The translations under genes were made by a program, and so were the position numbers. From Stromatinia cepivora (lineage: Eukaryota > Ascomycota > Leotiomycetes > Helotiales > Sclerotiniaceae): a DNA stretch of 64,000 nucleotides. Under the pieces are notes generated by a model. That model was not told the origin of the DNA, did not search any database, and worked only from the letters and a program-made list of their open reading frames with translations. This document shows, piece after piece, positions 1-12,058 of this stretch (within the stretch, counting starts at the first letter, position 1; the number at the start of each line of letters is the position of its first letter). The stretch is from positions 1,922,001 to 1,986,000 of the forward strand of contig RCTD01000003.1 in NCBI GenBank assembly GCA_014898415.1, given 5' to 3'.

Positions 1-1352
1 GAGCATAGGCATGTTGCACAAAATGAAGTTCGACTGCGGGATGTACCTTCTGACTCGGTGGGTGTGGTGTATGGTTAACTTGGTGGGCAGATCCCAGTGT
101 CAATGTCTTGAGCGAACAATCCTTGTCGGTACAATGTGGCAGCCATAGATTAAACGTTAACATTACTCCAAATCAATCATTCGGATATCTAATTCTTATG
201 ATACCCGTTGTATGAAACCCGAATCCAAGAGGTGCTCGGATATGGGCTTGCTCGGAGGAAGTTCAATACCCTCAGCATTGCTCGATCGGGGGTCATCTGA
301 GATCCCTACTTTGTGGAATCTTGGTTCATGAAAAGCTTCTACTATCTATTGTGAGGTTGTAAATGTTGTGTTCAGTCTACTTGCATTTCTTGTTTGAGCC
401 AAACTTCGAGTTACTCTAATAATAGCGGGATTGAAAGGGGCAGGGACCAATTCAGGGCCAATCAACCCAAAATCATTCTTCACTTACCCCTTCACTCTTC
501 TTTCAACGACATCAGAATCATCACATACATTCCAAATCATTGCTATCATCAGCATCATCATTCTAAACGTTTCGATATTAACATTAAATATATGATTTCC
601 TTGGTTGAATTCAATATATTGTAAATTCCTTTTATTCCTGATGGTTTCGATAATCCGATAAGACATGAACACGAGTTTTGGTAGGTTGAAGTTTTCAAGG
701 TTATCAAACGGTTGGCAAGTTTTATCACCCTCGTACTCCAGACGTCAACGGTTTCCAATCAGCCCTGACACAACCAACCACCGTATCTACATTTCGTTCA
801 TCTCATCCCATTTCAAGCAAGCTAACTCATGTTAATAACCTAATTGAGATCAGATTACACCGGATTAGAAATTCCGTCTGATATCTCTACACGCTCGCTT
901 CTCTCTTTTCAGATGACAGGTACTCTAGGCACTGCGACAATTTTGATCTCATGTCTAGTTTCATAGCTTCTTATGCAACAACGGGATCTTCATTGCCAAT
1001 GTACAGCAGCATCATTACCACTCCTGTCTATCCTTTCACTTAACCCCGGAACATCTATTAGATTTGCAGATGCCGTGGTGCCAAGGAATAAGAATAAGTA
1101 TAGACGGTCATCATCTTCTTTTCTTTCAACCTCATCCTAAGCATTCTTTTCTAATTTCTCAGTTCAAATTTCATCTGGCGGGTTCCTCTCTTTTATAGTT
1201 TCCCTCTTTTAGTTCAGATCTATTCTATCTTGTCAATCAAGTAGATCACGTTGACCGTGTATCTAATTTCACTAACTAACGCCTCGACGGTCTTCATTCG
1301 TTTATATACAATATCTTGTACAATTTTCAACTCTAAGCCTTAAATCAGGACG
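1..1352. other. Intergenic region upstream of secreted protein gene
   Basis: No convincing gene is visible. Short open frames at 394-758 lack codon structure and splice partners. The last 150 bases are pyrimidine-rich with short A tracts, as expected for a fungal promoter and 5' leader of the gene at 1353. Confidence 0.5.
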
Positions 1353-2489
1353 ATGTATTTCAAAAAACTTGCAAGCGCAGCTGCGTTGATAAGTGTTGTG
1401 GCGGCAGTCCCATCACCACAAAAAGGGACGAACAACGGTGCTACAGCCGCCAATGGGAACGATGCTTCCCTTACATTAGCATCAAATGCTATTCAGAGTG
1501 GCTCATTTGCCGATGGTTCAGGAGAGATTGGTGCGGCGGAAGTTGGACAAGCAAAATCAGCAACTTCGAAAAATAACTTCATCAACTTTTGCGCTGGTGA
1601 CACATTGACAAATGGTCTACAAATCACCACAGGTTCATGTAACGGTATCCGTAAGTCATCACTAACATCTATCTTATTGTTATATATCTAACCATCAATA
1701 GCAATGGGGAGAATTCCAGCCAAAACCGCCATGGTCTCTTCAACTATTATCAATCCTCCAACAGGTGGAAAAGGCATCCCCTCAGACACAACCTTTAACA
1801 TCACAGTCCAAATGTCTAATATCGTCGCTGGCTCCTTCACCAACGCCGACTCCACCTATTTCTCGGCACCCCAAGATCTTTCAGGCGGAAAAGTAGTAGG
1901 TCACACCCACGTTACCGTCCAAGATCTCGGCAGCTCCTTAAACCCTAAACAAGCTCTCGACGCTACTCAATTTGCCTTCTTTAAAGGTATCAACGACGCA
2001 GGAAATGGTCAAGGTCTTCTCTCCGCCGTAGTAACCGGCGGTCTCCCAGCTGGAAACTATCGCGTTTGCACATTGGCTTCTTCCTCTAACCATCAACCTG
2101 TTATTATGCCTGTCGCCCAACGAGGCACAGCAGACGACTGTACAAAATTTGTCGTAACGGGTTCGGGCACCACTGCAAATGCAGCTTCGAATAATGGATC
2201 AGGTGGACAAGCAGCTGCTGCATTGGCAGCAAGTGCTGTAAATGCTGGGCCAAATAATTCAGTGGCTTCTTCTGCTGCTGCAAAAGCTACTTCGAAAAAC
2301 TCGGCAGCTAATGGGAATAATGCTGCTGGTGCTGCGAGTTCAGCAAATACGGGTAATGCGGGTAATGCGCAGGGAGGAAATAGAAATCAAGGTCAGGGAG
2401 GACAGAATGGTGGTGCAAATGCTGCGCAGGGGGAAAGAAAGGGTAAACAGGGAAAGAGACGTCGCTCGAGACTTGATTTTATTGTTTAG
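1353..2489 (+). CDS. Secreted conserved fungal protein with Ala/Asn/Gly-rich tail
   Basis: Two exons, 1353-1650 and 1702-2489, joined across a 51-bp GTAAGT...TAG intron, give 361 residues. Residues 1-18 form a signal peptide ending at AAVPSP. After a short low-complexity spacer comes a conserved globular core starting at NFINFCAG, with a CNGIPMG join across the intron, GHTHVTVQDLG, FAFFKGINDAGNG and NHQPVIMPVAQRG, and about five cysteines that could pair. From about residue 260 the chain becomes Ala/Asn/Gly/Ser-rich and ends in a basic patch (KGKQGKRRRSR). I recognise the core as a widespread ascomycete secreted family, often mislabelled as ribosomal protein S17, with no settled biochemical function. 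The ATG follows a good A-rich context and begins the signal peptide. It is likely secreted or wall-associated; no GPI signal is seen. Confidence 0.88.
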
Positions 2490-4928
2490 ATTTCTTGTTT
2501 AGTCTGAGTTATAAGATGCTTAGGATAGTATGAATGAGAAATGAGACAAGGGAGAAGAGGGATGGGGAGGGAGGGGATGGGGATACTCGGGTGCGGGTGG
2601 GGAATCACTAATACAGGCAATGGAGGCAATGGAGGCATGGGGCCCGATAGAAAGGAAAGGTGTTTTATTTCCTTTTCGTCCATTTTATCTTATTTTTATT
2701 TTATGGAGATGTGTGCTCATGGCATTAGTACTGGAATGAATAAATGGATGAGTGGATACGTGGTTATGTATACCTCGCTGAAAACATGCATTATATGCAT
2801 CATACCTTCACACAAATGAGGTATTTTGTTACAAATGTCATCCTATTTGTTCAGTGTACTGTACTCTAGTTTCTAGATGCTGGCTATTTGGATGCCGAAC
2901 ATCGCGATATATCACGCAAAAACGTAAGATTAAAAAGAAACCCAGCCCTCAAAGCTAAAAATCACTCAACTTCCATTTCCAGTCTTCCCCATCAAAAACT
3001 GAAATGGATTCGGCGAAGCGAAATCTGTCATCTTCATGTTATCTGAAATCAAAACTTGTCTCAATATACCTAGGTGGTCCTAAACGTGATGTGCTTCGGT
3101 ACTGCATATCTCAGACGGTTGATGATGAGGGCGCTTATGTGCATCCAGTTTGTTAGAGCATGTGTGTGGTGTTAAAGTATGGTATGGTGTGCATATGCAT
3201 ATGCATGTGTGTATAATTAGATGAGTAGATAAATATTAATATAAATATTAAAATAGGTACTAGTTCTAAAGTAAGTCGTAAGAGGATAGGGTGTGAGAGA
3301 AGGGAGGAAGAATAGGTAGGAAAAGGAAAGATGGGGGGGTTGAGATGGCATGAGGGGTGAGATGGGATGAGATGAAACGGGTGGTGTTTGGAGTTGTTTT
3401 TGGGTGGGTGGGATGCATGTTGGTGGGGGATCACCAAATGCTTTGAGAGGGGTGTGGCTGGTTAGGTGGCGTATGAGGTTGGGGTGAGGTCAAGGTTTTG
3501 TGACCATGAAGGCTGCAAAGGCCGCGAAGATGTTTTTATTATGTGATGGTGATATTTTTGTGATGTGAAGTGATGAATGGATAGGGAAGGGAAGGAAAGG
3601 GAAGAGAGGGGAAGTGGAAAAGAAGGGGGATGGGAGATGAAGGATGAGGGATGAGTTATGAGGAGTGGAAATGATTGAATAGAATATGAATGGAGACGTC
3701 AAGATACGTGACGAGATATGAGGCTATGGAACAGGATGATTGTTTTAACATGGTTAAGTTTGAAGATTAGAAATATTAAGATACAGAGTTGATAGGATGG
3801 GTTGAATTGATGGTTTTTTTGTGCTGCTTCTGCTGGAGAATTGGTGTCTAGAAGAATGGCGGATGGAAGATACTTGTGAAGTGTCCCTGGGAGGAGGATA
3901 GACGAGAAGCAAGAAGGCAGTTCATCTGGAAAAGATGGGTGAAGATTTTCATAACAACTACGATCCGATTCTTCGAGTATTGAATTGGGGGAGAGTTATG
4001 GGCTTTTGACTTTAGTACTAATATGGTGGAGGGTAGGGTATCAGAGAGTTTCGACGAATGAATTGTACTTGTACCGACTTGTACATCACAACTTGTCCTC
4101 AATCAGCATTGACAAGTTAACATTGACTTGGATATACATCTTGCTCTCAGTCTCGCTTGAGATACACGTCGGAGCCGAGGAGTGTATTTGGTAGAATTTT
4201 TTTCTACTGGTACTTTCAGATACTGTACAGTATCTCTCCACGGAGATTGTGAGGACTCTCTCTTCCTTCCCCAAAATCTGCTCTAGATGATCAAGGCTGT
4301 TACCCATGAATGATGTTAAGAGCGCGTGCCTCCGAACGAGTGAGTCGGAAATCTTCATAAACATTCTATTCATGGAGGACCTCAAGCCGATCACAAGCGG
4401 CTTTCATCCACAGCCACCGCTCCTCCTACCTTCGGTCCCTTATCCAGCAGTGATCACAAGTACTTGGAGCTAAAATCAGAATGGCCTCTCATAGCTCCTG
4501 TTAGTTCTTGCTGGAGTGCAGATCTCGGATTGGAGGCTTGTGGAATTTGGGAAGAATGAAAATTCGGGTTTGTGCAAAAACTGAATGAAGGACTTTTGAT
4601 TGTTTGAGTATTTGAAAGACATTAATATGATGAGTTTGCTGTAGCCTCAGAAGGGTCTTTTGCAGCCAGCACTATGGATACTTGCTCAATGACTTGAAAG
4701 AAATTGATATCATAACATTGATTTTCATTGGTTTAATTAAGAATTCTCAAGCGGGATTCATGCACCGTTTTTCAAAATTCACCACCTCAACAAACAAATA
4801 CAGAGGTAATAATAATTTCCTCACACTTTCACCTTTCTTCCAAAACAACAACTTTCCTTCAGTCACTCATTTAACCATAACTACATAGTCAAAATCATCG
4901 CAGTTATATTCTGGAAATATTACAGAAA
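2490..4928. other. Intergenic region with long purine-rich tract
   Basis: No gene supported. From about 3260 to 3680 the plus strand is strongly G/A-rich with many GGG runs, so both strands appear open in several frames only because of composition. 3185-3215 holds alternating ATGCATATGCAT-type sequence. The last 150 bases before 4929 are C/A-rich and AT-rich, promoter-like for the next gene. Confidence 0.5.
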
Positions 4929-7514
4929 ATGATTTTGAATTTCCTTATCGCAATATGGACCATATGTGCGACTGCCGGCGCAGCTCCCCAGTATGAGTAT
5001 GGCTCCACCGAATCTACAGTCACCGTCTACGCTTCATGCCCTGATACCACTACCTTCTCAATTATATCGAGCAATCGCATGGCACATATGTCTGGCATTT
5101 CTGCAGATACAACTCTCTATGTTGCGCCTACAATTTCTACAAATCCGTCTTTACAATTGTCAAGATCAACTGGGGCTATTGAAAGTTCTCAATTGCCAAA
5201 GTCCACTGGAAAACTCGAAACCTCTGAATTGTTTGGCCCAGTTCAAGCAACAATACTCTCTCAAACATCCAGTAATGTCTACGCATTTGTCGTCATCAGC
5301 GGTAAAACTAGCTGGTTGAATGGACAAACGCCAACCGGTAATCCATCTCAATCTTTCGTTGTAGTTACTAGCGCTATTACAGTTGTTCCTCTGTCAACCC
5401 CGCCTCCACTACTATCAGCTTCTAGTAGTGAGTCTGTAATTTTATCGACAGAAACGGTAATTCCTTTGTCAACTCGCCCTTCATCGACAAAAGCCTCTAG
5501 TAGTGAGCATGTGGTTTTATCAACAGCGATGGTTGTCCCTCTATCAACCCTTCCTCCATCATCTAAAAGTCGGCTAGCATCAACCAGTGAGCTGCCGTCA
5601 AGTAACGAGCCCATGGTTATATCAACGGAAACAGTTGTTCCATTAATTCCGACTCCCAGTCCTACTTCTTCTCCTGCTGATACTAGTATTTTGGTTGTTC
5701 CTATATCATCATCGACATTGGCATCATGGACATCAGCGTTACCATCAGCAGCCAACATAACGTCGGTTATTTCCAGTTCGAGTGTCAAAATCAGCAGCAC
5801 TCCCAATCTTGTTTCAGGGATTGGTAATTCTTCTACTATTACTAAATCTAGTTCACACATTCCTCTTGCCTCAAGCCCGACGATATCCAAACCAGAATCC
5901 ACCTGGAGCATTGTTGAACCAGTAACTTCGGCTTCACCGTCCGCTACACCAAGTACTTCTGAGCCAGCAATCTTCTCCACCGCTATTCCAAACTCAAAAC
6001 CAGCATCAATATTGGCCAATTTTACTGCCACACTTGTCCCGAGTGCAGCATTCTCCGAAACTACTACTTCTATCTATTTGAGTGCTTTAGCATCATCTGC
6101 AGAATTTACAGGCTCAGTCACAGGAATTAATTCCACTTCCACTCAATCAGCATCGAGTAGAGTATATACTGGGATGGCTTCTGTTGGAGGATGGAATAAA
6201 ACTTCTTCCACAGTATCTGAATCTTCATCTTTCGATCTTTATACGTCCTTCACAATTGGGACTTTGACTACATTAACAGCGGCGGCTGGGTTCAAAGATG
6301 CTAATCAAACTTCAGCATCTACTCCTTCATCTACTGGTTTAACACCTTTCCCTGCCAGTTCAACAACTTCGGCAGCTCCATTGACTAGCACAAATTCAAT
6401 ATCCAGAGCTGTTTCAATTTCCAGCATGATTCCATTGTTTAATGCCACTTGGACAACCAAGATGGTTTCATTGCCTGGCCGCAGTACAATGTCCAGCCTG
6501 ATTCCAATACTTGACGCTACATCGTCGTCTAATTCTACTTCAATGTCCAGTTCGATCTCAATATCTAAGACCACTTCCATGTACCACTCGATTCCATTGT
6601 CTACCTCTACTCCAATGTCCAGCTTTATTTCGGTGACTGTAGGACCAAGTTCTATCACTTCCCCCAATTCAACATCCGTTACATCTACCAGCATAGTAGC
6701 CTCGGCCACACCATCCAATTGTGGAGAGCAAGGAGATTTCGTATTAACTGCAAGTTCTCCTTCATCGTCCTCTAGTTCTCTCATTTTTCCTTAAGACATG
6801 GTACATCAATGTCCAAGTTTGACTTTGAAATTGATATGGTTTTCGGGGCCCAGATACCTCATACTGCTTTTAAATGTTCAGAAACTAATGGAACTATAGT
6901 TTGACGATGTACCTCCACTATCAGTCTCAAACGCTAGTGATACTGATATCCAGCCGGAACCTCTATTTAACCCATACCACCAGTTCCTCTTCTCGGACGG
7001 CTTTACGGTGGTTCCACCACCAAAACGTCTACCATTCCTTCCTTCTTCGTCGCCATTCCTCCTTGAATTCATACCAAATTTCGATGCCAATTCATCAAAT
7101 AAGGAAACAGGGCCAAATGCAGCAGACCTTGGTTTCTCTGGTCAAATAGGAAGTGGTGATCAAGGTTTTACCGGTTGTTTCAATTTCAACTTATACGGAG
7201 CATCACTCGGATGTGATTCGAGAGATGCCGCATGCGATTTCACGTTTACTGGATATAGTTACGATGTCGCTCTGAAGAACACTTCCCAAGTTGCTCAACA
7301 AGTTGTCAACGTCCCAGCTTGTCCTGAACTTTCAAATTGTTTTCTGACTAGCGTTCACCTGGATTCTAGCTTCAGGGATTTGACATATTTCTTTATGAAT
7401 GTTACTGTGGCTGGCAAACCAAAACTTTGGTGGATGGATGATCTTCGTCTAGGATGGTTTGATAATAGCTGTACCACGGGTGTCTGCCGCCAAAAGACTC
7501 ATTTGCGGCGCTGA
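4929..7514 (+). CDS. Secreted Ser/Thr-rich cell-surface protein with C-terminal globular domain
   Basis: Predicted exons 4929-6749 and 6900-7514 give 811 residues. Residues 1-19 are a signal peptide. Residues 20-600 are a Ser/Thr-rich stalk with imperfect repeats of the type STETVVPLST, expected to be heavily O-mannosylated. At NCGEQGDFVLT the chain enters a globular domain that continues in exon 2 with FDDVPPLSVSNASDTD, GCFNFNLYGASLGCDS, CDFTFTGYSYD, ACPELSNCFLTSVHLD and WWMDDLRLGWFDNSC. Frame and conserved sense support joining T to F across an intron with a GC donor (ACT/GCAAGT ... ACTATAG/TTT); no GT donor gives an equally natural join, although one at 6741 cannot be excluded. This architecture is known from ascomycete extracellular proteins, where the C-terminal domain resembles glycan- or surface-binding beta folds; function here is unknown. 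Confidence 0.82.
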
Positions 7515-8918
7515 GCAGTGAGGATACTTTCAACGTCTCTTATACAGGGAAATTGGCGGCTTAGATTTGGTGGAGGCGAGAAGGCAGGGCTAGGAAGGGG
7601 TTAAATATAAAACCTTAGGTCTTTTAGACAGACTCGAGAAATGATCAAAAATTGTTGATTTTTTCCAGGCTAATTTCTTCAGTATTATCCTTTATATAGT
7701 TCGTAGTTTTTCTAGCCAATTCATCTAACTCTGAGAGTGTGAAAGGACCATCAATTACGAACTTAACAATGATTTTATGACCGCCCTTGGGATATTGTCT
7801 ATACATATTCATAAACACAGGCAAGGGAATTGATGATGACAAGGAAAAGATATTCAACATTCCTCAGTAAGGATTGGGTGGATTTATTTCATTATGATCA
7901 GATATCAACATAGTGCTCAGGATCAACAAATATATTACTTTATCATAAGACAATCGTCATGTTCGATCAGTGGAGAGCAGAAAAAGCCGTGATAGTACTG
8001 ATACACATCCTTAAATTTCATCGGTCAAATACAAACAGTTGATAGTTGTCTTAACCTACCTACTTGGCACAAGCTGAAAAAAGACTTATTCATTTCTTAA
8101 ATCATTAGTTTTCCATTTCTAACTTGTACATTACATCATTACCTCCTTTGCGCTGCCGAGCTTTAGATTTTTGGTCGTTCTATTGAAATATTAGATTTTG
8201 TAATCTTAGGATCTTGCTTGCTATTAATCCTCAAGATTCTAGATTTAATAGATATAACTATAGATCGAAAGTAATTTTCATTTCGATATAGATAAGAATG
8301 TAAATCTTACAGGTATTAAAATCGTTTCTGATAGATATTTCCCGGTCATCTAGACTATGATGGATGCGAGCGAAGTCTAGAGATGAGATGAGTAAAATTG
8401 GATTGTTGGCTGATTAATTGCAAAAAGGATATTTATTTTTCGTGTTCTAGATTGATTCTAGGACTTCCTCGGAGTATGAATTACTCAAGAGCTAGACGCT
8501 TCCTTTTGCGGGGTGGCATAAATAGTTAAGCTAAGTGCCTTGGTGATGGATGTTACTTAAGTTCTTCGGACTAGTGTATATCTTAGGTTCATTAGCGACA
8601 AGACAGCTCCATGTCGTCATTGACCAAAGATTAGTGCATGCACACTACATAGAACATTTTTCCTGCTACATATTTCTTTCCTGCATCTACTTTTTTTTGA
8701 GTATCTGTATTCAATTTGAGATGCGCCTCAAACAATGGGGTCTTAGAATATCCTCACCTGCAGCCTCATGACATTAACAACCACACTCCCGTAGAGATGG
8801 CCACTCAAGATACAGTATGCCCGACTTGGCAGTTCATTCCTTTTATTTCTAGGCCTTCGGAATATCTTTACTACTCTGCATCGTATCACTTAACATCTCT
8901 ACATTCTAATCAAAATAC
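7515..8918. other. AT-rich intergenic region
   Basis: A minus-strand open frame at 7645-7860 (71 residues, with FVIDGPFTLSELDELARK) has some coding character but no clear partner exons, so it is left as a possible relic. The rest is AT-rich with no supported gene. Confidence 0.4.
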
Positions 8919-9355
8919 TTGAGTAATCATATTCGTGTCGCAAGATCACCATTCCAGAAGACTGAATTACTGTCCCTATTTGGTGAGGAGAAGAAGATTT
9001 TGGAGCGAGTAAACTTCATCGACGTCGAAGCCAAAGATCTCAATCGTCTGCTTGACTATTCAACGACTTTAGACCAACCCTACGACCGGGACCATATATC
9101 CCTCTCGAGTTCACCAACGAGTTTGGTGATAAGAATTCGATGAATGGCTTCGTAGAAGAGGAAGGGGGGGCTGGAAGCGTTACAGAGACAAATGGACACT
9201 TCATTCTGCGTCGCTAGATGATCCGCCTGGGATTAGGTGGATATGTGTTATATGTTTTACTGAGAAAGGATCTAGCTACTCACATAACGTCGAAGATTTG
9301 TCTTCAGTATGCTCGGATGCATCAGGGCAAAGCCTGGTCCAAGCGAAGCGCTAAG
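8919..9355 (+). pseudogene. Frameshifted relic of an unknown protein gene
   Basis: Coding-like sequence runs through three reading frames in turn: KILERVNFIDVEAKDLNR around 9000-9050, PLEFTNEFGDKNS around 9100-9135, then DEWLRRRGRGGWKRYRDKW and GIRWICVICFTEKG at 9138-9280. Codon choice and residue mix look protein-like in each piece, but no splice sites join them. The pattern suits a decayed gene. The original family was not recognised. The region sits about 560 bp upstream of a MITE-like element. Confidence 0.33.
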
Positions 9356-9915
9356 GGGGGTGAGCCTGGTAATACACTATCTGCTTTCATCGGAGAGCAT
9401 CATAAAAGATTATTCTGTTTACTTTCCCCGAGGAAACGCTATAGAACAGACAGATTATATTTCATACCTTCCTCTCCGCCCCTCTTCAATCAACTCTCAG
9501 ATTCAGGTGTCTCCCGAAATCTTTATTCGCGTAAAGAGGACTTTCCGAAAAGATTACAAGGAAAAACAGTATTACAGAACTGGAGAAGCTGATGCTTGCT
9601 CCTGAAGTAACTTTGACCCAGACAACCTGAAAAGCGACAAAGCATGATGCAGAAATTCAGAACGATATTATTTCAATGGAAGGGCCTTTGGCTAGTTTTG
9701 ATCAACATAATACATGATTCAGATATGATGCATCAGGCTGGGAAATACGTACTCGTTGAGTTGTCAAGCTAAATATATAGCAGAACTAGCACCCATAGCA
9801 ACCAAGACTTCAGTTCATCCAGTGGAAATACCACCACCGTTACGTACAAGATGGAATCTGACCTTCATCAAGTCTTGGGGATCGTAATTTTTCTCCTAAG
9901 CAACACTTATTTATA
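9356..9915. other. Intergenic region, no gene seen
   Basis: Open frames at 9218-9605 overlap in two phases and look like the tail of the decayed gene or chance. No splice structure or known motif is visible. Confidence 0.4.
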
Positions 9916-10339
9916 GGCTGCACAGAAATAACCCGCAACCCACAGGTACCCGTGGATAATCCGCCCCGTGGATTATCCATTGAGATTTTAAAATAATCCG
10001 CCCCATGTAGATTATCTGTAAGTTATCCATGGATAATCCATCAATCCGTGGATAGATATAATTTGTATAATTTAGTATAATTTATGAAAATATTTAAGAT
10101 TAGTATAAAAATTAATATAATCTGAATAAATATTTATAAATTATTTATCAACCTACAGATTATTTGCCGACAATCCACCAACCCGCGAATAAATGGACAG
10201 ATTGATGGATATCCACGGATACCCGTAGATAATCCACAGATTATCCATTCAGATTTCCAATTATCCGCCTCGCCAGTAGATTATCCACGGATTATCCACC
10301 AGAGCCATTATCCGCCCCACGGGTACCCGTTGCGCAGCC
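9916..10339 (+). mobile_element. MITE-like repeat, copy 1 (GGCTGC ends)
   Basis: The element opens with GGCTGCACAGAAATAACCCG and closes with CGGGTACCCGTTGCGCAGCC, so its ends form imperfect inverted repeats starting GGCTGC(A/G)CA. The interior is a series of degenerate GGATAATCC / GGATTATCC units, more AT-rich in the centre. The left flank is TA; the right flank is CA, so the expected TA duplication is damaged. Two further copies lie at 32751 and 39334. No transposase is encoded. The ends and TA flanks point to a non-autonomous Tc1/mariner-type element. Confidence 0.7.
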
Positions 10340-11819
10340 CAAGTTGAAGTTATTTACTATTTTTGCGATATGTGGAAGGTCTGATCCTGCCGATGCCATC
10401 CCATGTGAAGCATCCCATGTGAAGCATACATATCAACGCAACAAAGGAGCCCAAAATACAGTAGGACCCGCTATGAAAATAATACATGAGCCCCGTATGC
10501 TTTGAAGACGTCAAGCATACGCTGTATTAGTACTCGTAACTATTATCTCACAAGAAAGGCGATGACCATCTCATTTCCAGATCTAATTCGAAAATAGGCA
10601 GCGATCTGAATGAGAAATTATCGAAGAGCACTTTCCTATCCATGCCCCTAGTAAGACTCCGATGACCCCGAAAAGATACGCCTGCATCAGGAGACTATTC
10701 ATTTAGATGAAAGCCGCTCTATACCTAAACCTGATGTATCGATTAGCTTGCGCTCGTTAGCCAATGTTCTTCTCTTGATAAATCATTTTCTGACGGCCAT
10801 ATCACACGATTTAAGGGTACAGACCTTGTCCGTTGAGCAAATATACCGGTGCCATCCATATAAATTCTGAAGTACTAGCGATCGTTTTCTGTACTGGTTT
10901 TCTCTCAGGCAATATAATCGCATCTCTTGGACCCAATGAGGATACCGTCGAAATTTTCATTCTCGGACTCCAACATGCCATTCAAGCCACCGCACACACG
11001 ATCTCTTCCAAGAAAAGCCACCAACCATGCAGCCATATCTTCATAGCCGAATCAGAACATATGACTTCAAATAAAAGACTTTGGGTAGGGCAAAATGATC
11101 TCACAATATGTACAGCATCGAAATCTCTGTACGGACAAACGCAAACAACCGCACCGCCCCCATCTGTGGCAAACAATGAGATATCTCGAGGGATGACCCG
11201 AAACACCAAGGCCGACCGATCGCTCGATATTTGAATCTATATTTAAAAGAAGTCTTCGGTAAGTGGAGTCGAAGACATTGGGGGTGATTTGCCGGAAATC
11301 GGTACATGGGATAGAAAATATGAAGGATAAGGGCGATGAAAACATGAACGAAAAGGGAAGATAGAATAAGAGATCATTATCTGATGCAGAATATCCGCAA
11401 AGGAGATGAGTAATGAATAAAATATGCCGAAAACTTCTTCTAAATCAATTGTTCGAAAAAAGATGTTTTATTAGCCAGCTACAAAAATAGTAGCTTCGAT
11501 TCAGGAGGAAATACATGGCATGTAAAATAAAGCTTTCTAGAAATTCTACTTCAGAAAACTTCATCTTTTTACTTTCAGATCATAGAGATCTAGAAGTTTT
11601 TATAAATACATTTATCCTTCACACCGAATTGTAGTAGATAACTGACTACTTGCTGAATATTAAACTGCAAGGTTTAGAAATAATTAGATTTCATCGATAT
11701 GCCATTCAGAATACAAATCAGAGATGAAGATCTTACCTAGTATTTATATAAATAAACGGATAAACCCCGGCCTCACCCCACATCCACCATCCAAACCCCT
11801 CAAAAACTCCTACACCATC
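10340..11819. other. Intergenic region with unclassified open frame
   Basis: An open frame at 10833-11234 (133 codons, TTG-initiated) contains a hydrophobic stretch around GFLSGNIIASLG but has no ATG start and no recognisable domain, so it is not called. A 15-bp direct duplication (CCCATGTGAAGCATC type) lies at about 10400-10430. From about 11450 the sequence is AT-rich. Confidence 0.4.
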
Positions 11820-11900
11820 CTCCCTCTCTCCCTCTCCTCCCTCTCTCCCTCTCTCCCTCTCTCCCTCTCTCCCTCTCTCCCTCTCTCCCTCTCTCCCTCT
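11820..11900 (+). repeat. CCCTCTCT microsatellite
   Basis: A pure pyrimidine tract; from about 11839 to 11900 it is a nearly perfect tandem array of the octamer CCCTCTCT, about eight units. It lies just downstream of the tRNA-Cys gene. Confidence 0.9.
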
Positions 11901-11953
11901 AACCACCTAGTCCCGCAATCCCTCCAAAAAGAATCACAAAACCTTAAAAACTA

Positions 11954-12058
11954 AGCTCCCGGCCTGGTTCGAACAAGCGACTTGGCGATAACAACTCCAT
12001 AACGACTCCTATCAGAGTGTTACTGCAATCGCCCACTCTACCACTGAGTTACAAGAGC
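11954..12058 (-). tRNA. tRNA-Cys(GCA) with 33-nt intron
   Basis: Read on the minus strand, a full cloverleaf folds: acceptor GCTCTTG/CGGGAGC with two G-T wobbles, D arm ACTC-AGTGGTA-GAGT, anticodon stem GGCGA/TCGCC, and T arm GCTTG-TTCGAAC-CAGGC. The anticodon loop carries GCA at 12024-12026 (Cys). A 33-nt intron (11990-12022) sits one base 3' of the anticodon, the normal position for nuclear tRNA introns. The discriminator base is T, as cysteine tRNAs require. A run of five T on the transcribed strand just past the 3' end (complement of 11945-11950) is the pol III terminator. The mature length is 72 nt without CCA. Confidence 0.95.

Noticed and set aside
5348..6784. Long minus-strand open frames opposite the Ser/Thr-rich gene
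   Set aside because: They are antisense shadows of a repetitive TCN/ACN-rich coding sequence and have no features of their own.
10833..11234. 133-codon plus-strand frame
   Set aside because: Starts only at TTG, has no recognisable domain and no splice partners.
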